Shown here: positions 29,898 to 36,567 of the stretch, in pieces
Position numbering within the stretch: position 1 is the stretch's first letter
How the letters are laid out: the number at the start of each line of letters is the position of its first letter
IMG/VR virus record: IMGVR_UViG_3300031673_000103
Location: 1 to 46,160 of that record
DNA length: 46,160 bases
Direction: 5' to 3' (one strand)
From: a virus
Translations under genes and position numbers: made by a program
The notes under the pieces: model-generated
What the model was told of the DNA's origin: nothing
The model's input: the letters and a program-made list of their open reading frames with translations, nothing else
Database searches by the model: none

Positions 29898-31274
29898 ATG
29901 ATGAGTAGTAACGGAGACATTAGGAATGCGCTTCTCAGGACATGGGCAGCGCGAATTGAGAAAAGCGCGAACGAGGGACTACTGACGGGGAAGCCTTGCC
30001 CGATTTTGTCTTGTCAACGGATTTGTGGACCACGTGCGGGCGCAATTGAACTAGACGCCGACCTGTATGCGGGCAAGCTGTTGCGGGTGCTATCTCGTAG
30101 TGATTGCGCGGCATTGCGGCATCTTGTACCGACAGAGTGGGAATTCACAGGAGAGCCACAGGCATTTATGCGCGGTAGGTGGTTGCGTGTTGAGGTTGGT
30201 TGGCCTGATGATTTAGCGGAAAACACCATTCGGCTGGGCCAGATCAACAAGCGGCCTGCAGGGGATGGGCGTTGGGCTATTGGCCTCGATGAACTTGGAC
30301 GCACTGTGGTTGGGTGGCTTTCTGACAAGACACCGCATATTCTGGTGAGCGGTACAACGGGCAGCGGTAAAAGCGTGGTTGTGCAGGGCATGGCCGTTCA
30401 GTTTGGTGCAGCGGGTGACGTTGATATGGTATTATGTGATGGGAAGGGCGGCGAATCGCTGCACAAGGTGGAGCGGTTGCCCGGCGTGTTGGGACCTTGC
30501 GCAGTGGAGGGGCCAGAGGTGCGCGGCGCACTGGGTTGGGCAGTGGCCGAGATGAAGCGACGGTACAACAGCGGCACAAATGGCTACAAGCGATTGGCGG
30601 TATTCGTTGACGAGTTCCAGACGTTCAACGAGGATGAGGTTATCGTTTCCCTATTGTCAAAGTTGACGGCCCAAGGGCGGGCGGCAAACGTCCACACAAT
30701 CTTGGCGACACAAAACCCACGTACTGACAGTTATGGCGATCCTACTATACCGCGTAACATCGTGGGCCGGATTGCTCTTTGTGTCACAGATTATGCCGCT
30801 TCCGCTGTGGCTGTGGGTGGGAACACGCCAAGGGCAGACAAGTTGCAAATGCAAGGCGATAGTTACTATGTGCGGCCTGGCGCGTGCTACCGTACTCAAG
30901 TGGCCTACGTAGATGAGCAAGAAATCACAGCGGGTATGGGGGATTCTCCCGACTGGCGTTTCACGCGCTGGCCTGAGTATGAACCGGAAGACATCGGCCA
31001 AGATGCGCCAGAGGATAATTGCCAGTTCCGTTATCGCGGCGATGAGCTGGCCGTAGCGTTGGTTGCCGCCACAATGGGGGAAGGTCGGAAATTATTTGAG
31101 GATCGGATGGAAGCAGCGGGCTTTGGCCGGCCTGGATACAACCGTCAGAAGGTGTTGCGCGGATTGGGCAAGAATGAAAATGACTGGCTCAACCAGAACA
31201 ACTACGTGGTATGCAAAAAATCTGAGTCGGTAGCAGATCCGCGCAATGTGCGAATTACGCCCGGTGTGTGGTAG
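29898..31274 (+). CDS. FtsK/SpoIIIE/TraB-like DNA translocase
   Basis: 458 residues. Walker A GTTGSGKS (152-159), Walker B LAVFVDEFQ (about 237-245) and the FtsK-family sensor ILATQNPR fix the ATPase domain. The N-terminal ~120 residues have no membrane helix, so the protein is a soluble hexameric motor, possibly docked by the membrane proteins of this module. The C-terminal ~90 residues (ELAVALVAATMGEGRKLFEDRMEAAGFGRPGYNRQKVLRGLGKNENDWLNQNNYVV) form a winged-helix-like DNA reader. TraB proteins with the same layout move double-stranded plasmid DNA between cells. A role in DNA packaging or prophage segregation is the alternative. Confidence 0.85.
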   Translation: MMSSNGDIRNALLRTWAARIEKSANEGLLTGKPCPILSCQRICGPRAGAIELDADLYAGKLLRVLSRSDCAALRHLVPTEWEFTGEPQAFMRGRWLRVEVGWPDDLAENTIRLGQINKRPAGDGRWAIGLDELGRTVVGWLSDKTPHILVSGTTGSGKSVVVQGMAVQFGAAGDVDMVLCDGKGGESLHKVERLPGVLGPCAVEGPEVRGALGWAVAEMKRRYNSGTNGYKRLAVFVDEFQTFNEDEVIVSLLSKLTAQGRAANVHTILATQNPRTDSYGDPTIPRNIVGRIALCVTDYAASAVAVGGNTPRADKLQMQGDSYYVRPGACYRTQVAYVDEQEITAGMGDSPDWRFTRWPEYEPEDIGQDAPEDNCQFRYRGDELAVALVAATMGEGRKLFEDRMEAAGFGRPGYNRQKVLRGLGKNENDWLNQNNYVVCKKSESVADPRNVRITPGVW

Positions 31275-31279
31275 AAGGT

Positions 31280-31370
31280 ACCTACCTACCCACCCGGGGT
31301 ATATGTCACCCAAAAAACAAGCGCGGGGCACGTTTTCTGAGTGACACAGGGTATAGGTGGGTAGGTAGGT
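31280..31370. repeat. Long interrupted palindrome with tandem ACCT repeats
   Basis: ACCTACCTACCCACC (31280-31294) and GGTGGGTAGGTAGGT (31356-31370) match perfectly; inner arms TGTCAC (31304-31309) and GTGACA (31341-31346) extend the pairing. It begins 6 bases after the translocase stop and ends before the ribosome site of the next gene. It could be a transcription-regulating RNA hairpin or the recognition site of the translocase, as TraB sites lie just after traB. Confidence 0.75.
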
Positions 31371-31384
31371 AGCGAGGTAAACGA

Positions 31385-31786
31385 ATGAACTTGAAACGAG
31401 TAGGGACTTTGGCTTGTGTGGTTGTGGTGCTCTTGACAATCGGGGCGAGTGTATTCTATGGCGCATGGTGGGCTGTCTGTCAAGTGCCCCATGGTATTTT
31501 GGCAGCGTGTTTTTTGATTGCCATGGCACTTTCACCTGTGGTTGGGTACGGCGCATACCGGGCGGCCAAACTTGGCTACAAACTGGGCAAGACAGAGAGT
31601 AATGGCGTCATTGCTGGTATCGGTTTGGGAACCGGGCCAGTAGTCGAAACAGCGGAAAAGGTCGCCCGCGTCAAGGCTGGGGCAGCACGGGCAATGAGAC
31701 AGGAACCGTGGGCGGTTAATCTGCCACAAATGGTTGATGTGACACCCAGGCGGTTACCAAGCGGTGATGACCAGGTGGTGATGTGA
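31385..31786 (+). CDS. Membrane protein of the transfer-like module
   Basis: 133 residues with GAGGT before the ATG. Two transmembrane helices (about 6-28 and 37-58), then a soluble tail with a basic helix (VETAEKVARVKAGAARAMRQ). Small Spd-like membrane proteins accompany TraB in integrative plasmids. No family recognised. Confidence 0.6.
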   Translation: MNLKRVGTLACVVVVLLTIGASVFYGAWWAVCQVPHGILAACFLIAMALSPVVGYGAYRAAKLGYKLGKTESNGVIAGIGLGTGPVVETAEKVARVKAGAARAMRQEPWAVNLPQMVDVTPRRLPSGDDQVVM

Positions 31787-32283
31787 GTTCCGGCAAGTCT
31801 CACGCAACCGCTTCCATCGTGGCCTCTGTCCCAACTGGCCTAATAGTCGGCGCCATCCTCGGTCCCGATGTGGGGTTGTGCGCTTTAGGCGGTTGTCTTC
31901 TCGGCATCCCGGTCAATCCCGACCTGGACCAGCTCACCATTGAACGGGCAGAATGGCGCATCATAAAATGGTTGCCTGTGATTGGTTGGAGTTGGTTAGC
32001 ACTGTGGGACCTATACGCCAGGATTTGCAAGCATCGTGGCTTTTTGTCCCATTTCCCAGTGGTTGGCACAGCCGGGCGCATCCTCTACCTAGAACTGTGG
32101 GACTGCGCTTTTTGGCGTCTACGAGGCGAGACTGAGCCAATCGCGGTGACAGCGCAACAGATGAGATGCGCGCTTGGCGTGTTTGTCGGGCTGGCGGTGA
32201 GCGACACACTTCACTGGCTGATGGACGGTTGCCCGGTCCATGTCATAGGATGGAAGCGAGCGCTTTTGCCTAGATTCGCGTAA
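31783..32283 (+). CDS. DUF2227/YdjM-like membrane metal-dependent protein
   Basis: 166 residues from a GTG that overlaps the previous stop (GTGA). The N-terminus SSGKSHATASIVASVPTGLIVGAILGPDVGLCALGGCLLGIPVNPDLDQ holds the conserved H and PDLD of DUF2227 (YdjM-like inner-membrane hydrolase/metal-binding group). Later KHRGFLSHFPVVG and HWLMDG repeat the HRG-x-x-H and H-x(3)-D motifs. At least three hydrophobic segments. Found in many phages and cyanobacteria; function unknown. Last gene before the bidirectional terminator. Confidence 0.65.
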   Translation: MSSGKSHATASIVASVPTGLIVGAILGPDVGLCALGGCLLGIPVNPDLDQLTIERAEWRIIKWLPVIGWSWLALWDLYARICKHRGFLSHFPVVGTAGRILYLELWDCAFWRLRGETEPIAVTAQQMRCALGVFVGLAVSDTLHWLMDGCPVHVIGWKRALLPRFA

Positions 32284-32297
32284 GTCCCGAAAAGCAG

Positions 32298-32322
32298 AAA
32301 AGCCACCTACTTGGTGGCTTTT
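32298..32322. terminator. Bidirectional rho-independent terminator
   Basis: AAAAGCCACC (32298-32307) and GGTGGCTTTT (32313-32322), 10 bp with a 5-base loop, with T-runs on both sides (TTTTGTTTT on +, TTTTCTGCTTTT on -). It ends the plus-strand module and the minus-strand RNA gene. Confidence 0.9.
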
Positions 32323-32403
32323 GTTTTCCCCGCCAGTGCCTTGCAGGTCGTCTAGAACTTACCCCTGGTCAGCATTTTATATCCCGCTGGCGGTCCCGGA
32401 TGT

Positions 32404-32521
32404 GGAGATGGCGGGAATCGAACCCGCGTCCGCAAGGTTGCCGTGCGCGTCATCGGGGAACAGCTTGGTGACTTCTTCCCCTTAGCGCACGCTCGGCCCC
32501 ACGTCAAAGCCTGTCATCCCC
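32404..32521 (-). ncRNA. Mini tmRNA-like RNA without a tag reading frame
   Basis: Minus strand, 118 bases. 5' GGGGATG pairs with 3' CATCTCC (7 bp, one G-T). After it, GGCTTTGACGTGG matches the tmRNA D-analogue (GGATTCGACGGG in E. coli). The 3' end GGACGCGGGTTCGATTCCCGCCATCTCCA matches the conserved tmRNA T arm and end almost base for base. The middle folds as CGTGCGC/GCGCACG and GGGGAA/TTCCCC with a 15-base loop: one long arm, without pseudoknots. No tag ending in hydrophobic residues is seen, and normal tmRNAs are about 350 bases. It shares its 5' flank with the 21783-21878 RNA. Confidence 0.7.
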
Positions 32522-32629
32522 TTGATTGTCAATCCTGCCGGTTACGGGATCCGGCGTTGGCCTCCGCCTGTAGCTAGAGTAGCCGATACCGTCACGTACC
32601 AGCGCAGGGGTTCAATTGTCAAGGTGCTA

Positions 32630-32824
32630 CTAGTGTCCTTCAAACTCTGGCAGTGCGTCAAACTCTTCCTGTGTCATTTCCAATGTAGACACCGTGATGG
32701 TATCGCCAGCAACACTGTATGGCAGCAGATTCTCAATGTGTTCAACGGTGTCCTTTTCGGTTGCCTGAATGACTGCTGTGTACGGTGTGCCATCCTCAGT
32801 ATGCTTGATTTGGTAGACTAACAT
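32630..32824 (-). CDS. Hypothetical small acidic protein
   Basis: 64 residues with AAGGAG before the ATG. Strand-helix-strand pattern (MLVYQIKHTEDGTPYTAVIQATEKDTVEHIENLL) ending in acidic residues (EEFDALPEFEGH). Possibly a small adaptor or decoy. Unknown. Confidence 0.5.
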   Translation of the reverse strand: MLVYQIKHTEDGTPYTAVIQATEKDTVEHIENLLPYSVAGDTITVSTLEMTQEEFDALPEFEGH

Positions 32825-32863
32825 CGCTCTCCTTTCAGTTTAGATGTAAACGTTGCTAACTTG

Positions 32864-33064
32864 TCAAGGTGCTAAAATCTCAGTATCGACTACAACGATT
32901 GCTACATAGCAGTCATGCTCATCTTTGACAATCTGAAAGTGCACGATGTGTGTGATCACTTCCACAGAATCGTCAATTGCTGACCCTATAAGTTCTTGTA
33001 GCCACTCCACCAGGCAGTCGACAGATTCGCTATATCCATGCAACACCCTTTGGTTGGTATTCAT
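32864..33064 (-). CDS. Hypothetical small protein
   Basis: 66 residues, ATG with GGAAGGA. An N-terminal helix (SVDCLVEWLQELIGSAI) and a beta pair (VEVITHIVHFQIVKDEHDCYVAIVVVDTEIL). No family recognised. Separate from its neighbours by about 40 bases on each side. Confidence 0.5.
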   Translation of the reverse strand: MNTNQRVLHGYSESVDCLVEWLQELIGSAIDDSVEVITHIVHFQIVKDEHDCYVAIVVVDTEILAP

Positions 33065-33105
33065 CCCAGTTCCTTCCTATTTCCGACTACATGCATTATG
33101 ACAAA

Positions 33106-33225
33106 CTACCGCTTCCGATTCGTCTTCTCTGCCCGGTTGATGGCCCTGTCTGCTCGCTCAATCGTCCGCTTAGACTTCTCAACCTGTTTCTTGATTCGCT
33201 CGTTTGTACTGCGCTTTTTACTCAT
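33106..33225 (-). CDS. 39-residue basic peptide
   Basis: Start ATG at 33225 (GAGGTGGTG upstream), stop TAG at 33106-33108. Strongly basic and helical: about 45 percent Lys and Arg, beginning MSKKRSTNERIKKQ and ending NRKR. Too short for usual gene finding. Could bind nucleic acid. Confidence 0.5.
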   Translation of the reverse strand: MSKKRSTNERIKKQVEKSKRTIERADRAINRAEKTNRKR

Positions 33226-33251
33226 ATTCTATCACCACCTCTTCTGACTGT

Positions 33252-33506
33252 CTAGTTTCCCCACCCATCCAGGCCAAGAAATCGTAGAATGTCCCATAGA
33301 TGGCTGGTGTTGCGCTTACCCGGCAACTCTCGGTGTGCGCCTGGTGTGCGCTTGGGCAAAGGTGCGGTTGTGCCGTCGTCAGCTACCATCGGGGGCGTGA
33401 CTACCTCATCTGAAAACTTGTAATCCGGGTCAATCTCCATCTTGTGTCTGCCACGATGGATTGTATAGGTATGCCCATCTGATTGAACTACTGTGTATCT
33501 CGGCAT
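33252..33506 (-). CDS. Hypothetical protein
   Basis: 84 residues, ATG with AAAGGA. The first ~20 residues (MPRYTVVQSDGHTYTIHRGRHKMEI) form a short beta pair, the rest is low-complexity Pro/Thr-rich. No family recognised. Directly after the tRNA-like hairpin at 33534-33591. Confidence 0.5.
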   Translation of the reverse strand: MPRYTVVQSDGHTYTIHRGRHKMEIDPDYKFSDEVVTPPMVADDGTTAPLPKRTPGAHRELPGKRNTSHLWDILRFLGLDGWGN

Positions 33507-33533
33507 TGTCCTTTACCTCGTAGATTCTCCGCC

Positions 33534-33591
33534 CTTGGGGGCCACCGAAGGATTCGAACCCTCGGCTTCCGGCGCCTGCCTAGCCCCCAAG
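33534..33591 (-). ncRNA. Mini tRNA-like hairpin: acceptor-type stem plus T arm
   Basis: Minus strand, 58 bases. Outer stem CTTGGGGGC/GCCCCCAAG (9 bp). Inside, GAGGG TTCGAAT CCTTC is a T arm with the standard GTTCGAATC core (one G-T pair). There is no D arm or anticodon arm. It is preceded at the 5' side by a second hairpin, AGAGAGGA/TCCTCTCT (33590-33616). It lies in the gap between two small genes. A third T-arm element in this phage, shorter than any tRNA. Confidence 0.55.
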
Positions 33592-33624
33592 AGAGGAGCA
33601 TTCTAGCATCCTCTCTAATGTCTG

Positions 33625-33807
33625 CTACCGCTTCCCCCTCTGCGCCAGTCGTGCTTGTCGCTGGCGCTTTCGCTGTGTTCGCAACTGCTTGCGGTAGTGG
33701 CGAGGCTTCTGCTTGCCATTGATGTGCTTTGACACACGTCCTTGCTCTTTAGCTCGCAGGCGCTCAACCCATTTTGGCGTAGGTGAATGGTGTCGCTCGG
33801 TTTCCAT
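33625..33807 (-). CDS. Small basic protein
   Basis: 60 residues with GGAGGT before the ATG. Arg/Lys/His/Gln-rich (ERHHSPTPKWVERLRAKEQGRVSKHINGKQKPRHYRKQLRTQRKRQRQARLAQRGKR), about 40 percent basic. Probably binds nucleic acid. Shortly before the tRNA-like hairpin. Confidence 0.5.
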   Translation of the reverse strand: METERHHSPTPKWVERLRAKEQGRVSKHINGKQKPRHYRKQLRTQRKRQRQARLAQRGKR

Positions 33808-33808
33808 C

Positions 33809-34003
33809 TTACGAACCTCCTATGCTTGCTTCTGACGAGTGTTGCACCGCGTCCACATATTCATCGTGGCACGCTACTTCTGCCAGCTCCTTATCTTTGG
33901 GATATGGCACCAGGGCCACAAACCCGTGATCCGGGCAATCAAACCACTGGCCAAGTTCGTTATAGTGCTCACCGCACTTCTGACCGCAGATTGGGCAAAT
34001 CAT
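33809..34003 (-). CDS. Small zinc-ribbon protein
   Basis: 64 residues from the ATG at 34003, which has AGGAGG well placed and overlaps the previous stop. ICPICGQKCGEHYNELGQWFDCPDHGF has the two pairs of a zinc ribbon. The rest is acidic. No family recognised. Confidence 0.6.
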   Translation of the reverse strand: MICPICGQKCGEHYNELGQWFDCPDHGFVALVPYPKDKELAEVACHDEYVDAVQHSSEASIGGS

Positions 34004-34386
34004 GTTACCTCCTGTGCTTCTGCCCACGCTTGCCTGATGAGTTCGGGCGCGAGCGCAAGCGCCTCGTCTAGCGTTTTGATTGCGTCTAACTTGTGGCCCA
34101 GATCGTAGCGGCCCAAGTAGCTGAGAGTGTTCCAGGCTTGCAAGAACTGGATTTGTTTCAGTCCACGCTCCCACTTTGGCATTTTGCTCCACTGGTCGAG
34201 AATCAGTCCAGCGGTGGGCCATTCGGTCCAGTACGTGCGCAGTTCCCGCTTGAGTTGTTCGTCGGTGAGTACCTGATGCCCGCTTGGTCCATCTGGCCGC
34301 CAAGTGGTCAAGCGCCATTTCCCATCAGGTTGGCGAGATGCAGTACCTACTGCCACGAAAACCTTGTTGAGAAAGAAGCGGGTCAT
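34000..34386 (-). CDS. Hypothetical phage protein
   Basis: 128 residues. The N-terminal half is beta-rich (KVFVAVGTASRQPDGKWRLTTWRPDG), the C-terminal half helical with repeated Leu (LQAWNTLSYLGRYDLGHKLDAIKTLDEALALAPELIRQAW). No catalytic motif. Overlaps both neighbours by 4 bases. Confidence 0.5.
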   Translation of the reverse strand: MTRFFLNKVFVAVGTASRQPDGKWRLTTWRPDGPSGHQVLTDEQLKRELRTYWTEWPTAGLILDQWSKMPKWERGLKQIQFLQAWNTLSYLGRYDLGHKLDAIKTLDEALALAPELIRQAWAEAQEVT

Positions 34387-34604
34387 AGCACTCGCTTCCC
34401 CACCGCGTAGACGTTTCTGGGATTAACGTCTGTCACTGTCTCAAAAGTGACATCGGGATATTCCCCTTCAAGCGCGGCTTTCAACTCGCTGGCCGTGATG
34501 AGTTTAGCACTGGCCCACGCAACCACCTTGCACTCGTAGTCGTCCACCATGATGCAGATTTCACCCTGGTTGCCTTCTACCCAAAGTTCGCTACCGATTG
34601 CCAT
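34383..34604 (-). CDS. Hypothetical small protein
   Basis: 73 residues with AGGAG before the ATG. Strands and a helix (ELWVEGNQGEICIMVDDYECKVVAWASAKLITASELKAALEGEYPDVTFETV) suggest a small alpha/beta fold. No family recognised. Confidence 0.5.
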   Translation of the reverse strand: MAIGSELWVEGNQGEICIMVDDYECKVVAWASAKLITASELKAALEGEYPDVTFETVTDVNPRNVYAVGKRVL

Positions 34605-34639
34605 GATGCGCTCCTACCCGCCGCCGAGAATCTTGACCG

Positions 34640-34936
34640 CTACCCTTCGCGTTTTTGCCACTTCCGCCAGGCGCGAATCTGCACGCGCCGCATCCGCCGA
34701 AACGCATCTGACGATTTGACCAGGTCGGACCAGTCATACGTAAACTCAAACTGATCGTGATCGGCGATTTCTTCAGCGGCGGCGGCTTCGATGAAGGTTG
34801 CTACCTCGTTGTTTTCTCTCGCTACCGCTGCTAACTCGTACCAATCTGACCATTCCTTTTTCGTCAGCTCTGGCTCTTCACAGAATTGCTCCCAGTTGTC
34901 GCGGTTTGGCCTGGTCTCAACTATTTGAGTTCGCAT
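34640..34936 (-). CDS. Hypothetical acidic protein
   Basis: 98 residues. Very acidic in the middle (EEPELTKKEWSDWYELAAVARENNEVATFIEAAAAEEIADHDQFEF), with a basic C-terminal helix (FRRMRRVQIRAWRKWQKREG). Acidic phage proteins of this size are sometimes DNA mimics against restriction, but the basic tail argues against that. Unknown. Confidence 0.45.
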   Translation of the reverse strand: MRTQIVETRPNRDNWEQFCEEPELTKKEWSDWYELAAVARENNEVATFIEAAAAEEIADHDQFEFTYDWSDLVKSSDAFRRMRRVQIRAWRKWQKREG

Positions 34937-34942
34937 GTAAGC

Positions 34943-35128
34943 CTACCTGCACACACATTCTACAGACTGCAAACCCCGCTCAAGGTTGCTGACCTTGTTT
35001 TCAAGCTGCCAAGATTCCAACTTGAGGTTGCGAACTTCGTTATGGCGCAGGTTGTCAAGATCAGCGCGAATCTTGGCTAGCTGATTCTCAAGCCGTGTGA
35101 TGGCTTCCCGCAGTTCTTCGTGTTCCAT
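34943..35128 (-). CDS. Coiled-coil protein
   Basis: 61 residues with AAAGGAG before the ATG. A single long coiled coil with clean heptads (LREAITRLENQLAKIRADLDNLRHNEVRNLKLESWQLENKVSNLERGL) ending VECVCR. Likely dimer. No family recognised. Confidence 0.55.
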   Translation of the reverse strand: MEHEELREAITRLENQLAKIRADLDNLRHNEVRNLKLESWQLENKVSNLERGLQSVECVCR

Positions 35129-35137
35129 GATGCTCCT

Positions 35138-35479
35138 TTATGTTCCCGCCCTTGATGTGCTGTAGAGGTCCAGCCCCACGCGCTCAACCGGTCGGTGCTG
35201 CCTGTCTGCGCTCTCATCGTCGGGCCAGTAGCTGAGCGTGCGCCCTCTCACGCTCTCTAGGTAGTCCATCACTGCCATGATGTGACTACAAGGTCGTGAA
35301 CCAAGACGGTGGTATTTTGACCAATCGCAAGTGCAAGCATAACCCCCGAATTCCAGTGCAAAAACCACGTACTCTGTTCCAGAAGTGCCAGAGGTTACAA
35401 CCCACTGACCTTTGCCGCTGACCGGCTTAATGTCGTGGGTTTTGGCTTTCTGCTGGAGGGTTTTCGCGTTGCGTTTCAT
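35138..35479 (-). CDS. SWIM zinc-finger protein
   Basis: 113 residues from the ATG at 35479 with GGAG upstream. The centre reads GGYACTCDWSKYHRLGSRPCSHIMAVMDYL, the SWIM finger CxCx(n)CxH (about 56-73), a domain thought to bind DNA or proteins. The N-terminus is basic (MKRNAKTLQQKAKTHD). The C-terminus is acidic then basic. In phages, SWIM proteins are uncommon and their role unknown. Confidence 0.7.
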   Translation of the reverse strand: MKRNAKTLQQKAKTHDIKPVSGKGQWVVTSGTSGTEYVVFALEFGGYACTCDWSKYHRLGSRPCSHIMAVMDYLESVRGRTLSYWPDDESADRQHRPVERVGLDLYSTSRAGT

Positions 35480-35480
35480 C

Positions 35481-35681
35481 TTACCAACTCCGATGCTTGA
35501 TTTCTTCCACCCAATAGCGGTTGGCGGCTGCTTGGTCGGTTGTGGTCCAGCCTGCCTTGACCGCTGCCTGGTCGTCTTGCTTGAGTTCAACAATGTGGCT
35601 TTCGGCTGCCTCGCGGCTGTCAAATCCGCGCTTGACATGCTCACCGTTGCGGCTGATTCCAAATTCTAGTTTCTTTGCCAT
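35481..35681 (-). CDS. Hypothetical small protein
   Basis: 66 residues, ATG with AAAGG. Helical and basic-acidic mixed (FDSREAAESHIVELKQDDQAAVKAGWTTTDQAAANRYWVEEIK). No motif. Directly before the SWIM gene. Confidence 0.5.
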   Translation of the reverse strand: MAKKLEFGISRNGEHVKRGFDSREAAESHIVELKQDDQAAVKAGWTTTDQAAANRYWVEEIKHRSW

Positions 35682-35762
35682 CGTCTTTTTCCTTTACAGC
35701 AGCCAGCTTGCAACCTCGTCGCGCCTGCCGGCCTCAATCTGAGATCGTTCGCCTCTTGCAAA

Positions 35763-35963
35763 TTAACTGTGTGGGCACCCGCATACTGGACAGTCACCCC
35801 ATCCGTCTACAGGAATGACAACGGGGTAATGTCCGCAACGGCTACACGATACCCTGGCAAACGCGTAGACTTGTTCAGAAAGCGCCTGCTCAATGGGCAT
35901 GTGGCACACTGGGCATTCTTGTTCACCAGGTAAAATGGATGCTCCACAGTTTTCGCAGTACAT
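35763..35963 (-). CDS. Double zinc-ribbon protein
   Basis: 66 residues from the ATG at 35963 (GGAG four bases upstream; an ATG at 35966 is also possible). Four CxxC pairs: YCENCGASI, ECPVCHM, SCSRCGHYP and DCPVCGCPH. This is two adjacent zinc ribbons. The start overlaps the previous stop. Role unknown. Confidence 0.6.
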   Translation of the reverse strand: MYCENCGASILPGEQECPVCHMPIEQALSEQVYAFARVSCSRCGHYPVVIPVDGWGDCPVCGCPHS

Positions 35964-36214
35964 CATTCTCCGCCCAGTGCCTCGTTGTAGCATGTCAAGC
36001 ACCATACCGGTTCACTGTCTGGCCAGTCATCGCCTACTACAACCGGCTTGCCGCAACTGGCGCAGGGCTGGTTGGTTTCTTCTGGCTCATCGTCGGCAAT
36101 CCACTGCCTGAGAAGCTGCCTAATAACCTGGCTCAAGTTCAGATCCAATCGGCGGCATTTCTCGCGTGCGGCTTGTTCTAATTCGTCGGGTATGCGGATG
36201 CTAGTTCGTGACAT
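35963..36214 (-). CDS. Ribbon-helix-helix protein with zinc ribbon
   Basis: 83 residues with GAGGG before the ATG. The N-terminus SRTSIRIPDELEQAAREKCRRLDLNLSQVIRQLLRQWI is a plain CopG/Arc ribbon-helix-helix. After a short acidic linker, CASCGKPVVVGDDWPDSEPVWCLTCYNE is a zinc ribbon. It probably binds DNA as a dimer, perhaps at the dyads in 36441-36546 near the operon promoter. Confidence 0.65.
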   Translation of the reverse strand: MSRTSIRIPDELEQAAREKCRRLDLNLSQVIRQLLRQWIADDEPEETNQPCASCGKPVVVGDDWPDSEPVWCLTCYNEALGGE

Positions 36215-36440
36215 TTTCCCTCTTAGGGGTCAAGCAGTCAGGCGCGTACAACTCAGCAGTTTCAATCGCGCCTTGGTGGAAAAGCTTGGGGTCTCCTCTG
36301 CGCATTGCCTTGATTGCGTCATCGCCTGGAAGCACCCACCAGCCTTTCGTCTGCGGGATGTAGGAATAAGCCTTAAACTGCCATCCCGCTGCCACTAGCT
36401 TTTCCACTGTCTTTATTGCTTGGTCTTGTGTGTAGTACAT
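36201..36440 (-). CDS. Hypothetical protein, first gene of the 32-36 kb leftward operon
   Basis: 79 residues. Strand-helix composition (QAIKTVEKLVAAGWQFKAYSYIPQTKGWWVLPGDDAIKAM). No family recognised. It follows the strong promoter at 36473-36502, so the leftward operon of small proteins begins here. Confidence 0.55.
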   Translation of the reverse strand: MYYTQDQAIKTVEKLVAAGWQFKAYSYIPQTKGWWVLPGDDAIKAMRRGDPKLFHQGAIETAELYAPDCLTPKRENVTN

Positions 36441-36454
36441 TTCTCTATGCTCAC

Positions 36455-36473
36455 TGTCCTATTCTGTAGGACA
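36455..36473. promoter_or_regulatory. Operator-like dyad TGTCCTA-N5-TAGGACA
   Basis: Perfect 7-bp arms (36455-36461 and 36467-36473) at the start of transcription of the leftward promoter next to it. Confidence 0.7.
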
Positions 36474-36502
36474 TTATACCACAAAAGGTTACACTTTGTC
36501 AA
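36473..36502 (-). promoter_or_regulatory. Consensus leftward promoter
   Basis: On the minus strand TTGACA (36497-36502), 18 bases, TATAAT (36473-36478) with TGTGG before the -10. Drives the 32-36 kb operon of small proteins. Confidence 0.85.
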
Positions 36503-36531
36503 GTACTTGGGTACACTTTTAAGGAATTATT

Positions 36532-36546
36532 TACCCTTTTAGGGTA
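36532..36546. promoter_or_regulatory. Operator-like dyad TACCCT-TTT-AGGGTA
   Basis: Perfect 6-bp arms between the two divergent promoters; GGGTACACTTTT repeats lie beside it. A regulator here could control both sides. Confidence 0.55.
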
Positions 36547-36567
36547 CGAACTGACACCCAAAAGGGG

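Larger units (their letters stand above)
32284..32629. other. 346-base gap: terminator and tmRNA-like RNA
   Basis: No protein gene. It contains the bidirectional terminator at 32298-32322, the minus-strand tmRNA-like RNA at 32404-32521 and about 100 bases upstream of that RNA. A TTGACA is present on the minus strand at 32617-32622, but the facing -10 (TACGTG or GTACGT) is weak. Confidence 0.8.

Noticed and set aside
32522-32622. Strong promoter for the tmRNA-like RNA
   Set aside because: TTGACA is present on the minus strand, but the facing -10 is TACGTG or GTACGT, too weak to call. It may be cut from a longer transcript.
34640-34936. ArdA-like anti-restriction protein
   Set aside because: The acidic helical stretch is suggestive but the conserved ArdA motif is not seen, and the C-terminus is strongly basic.
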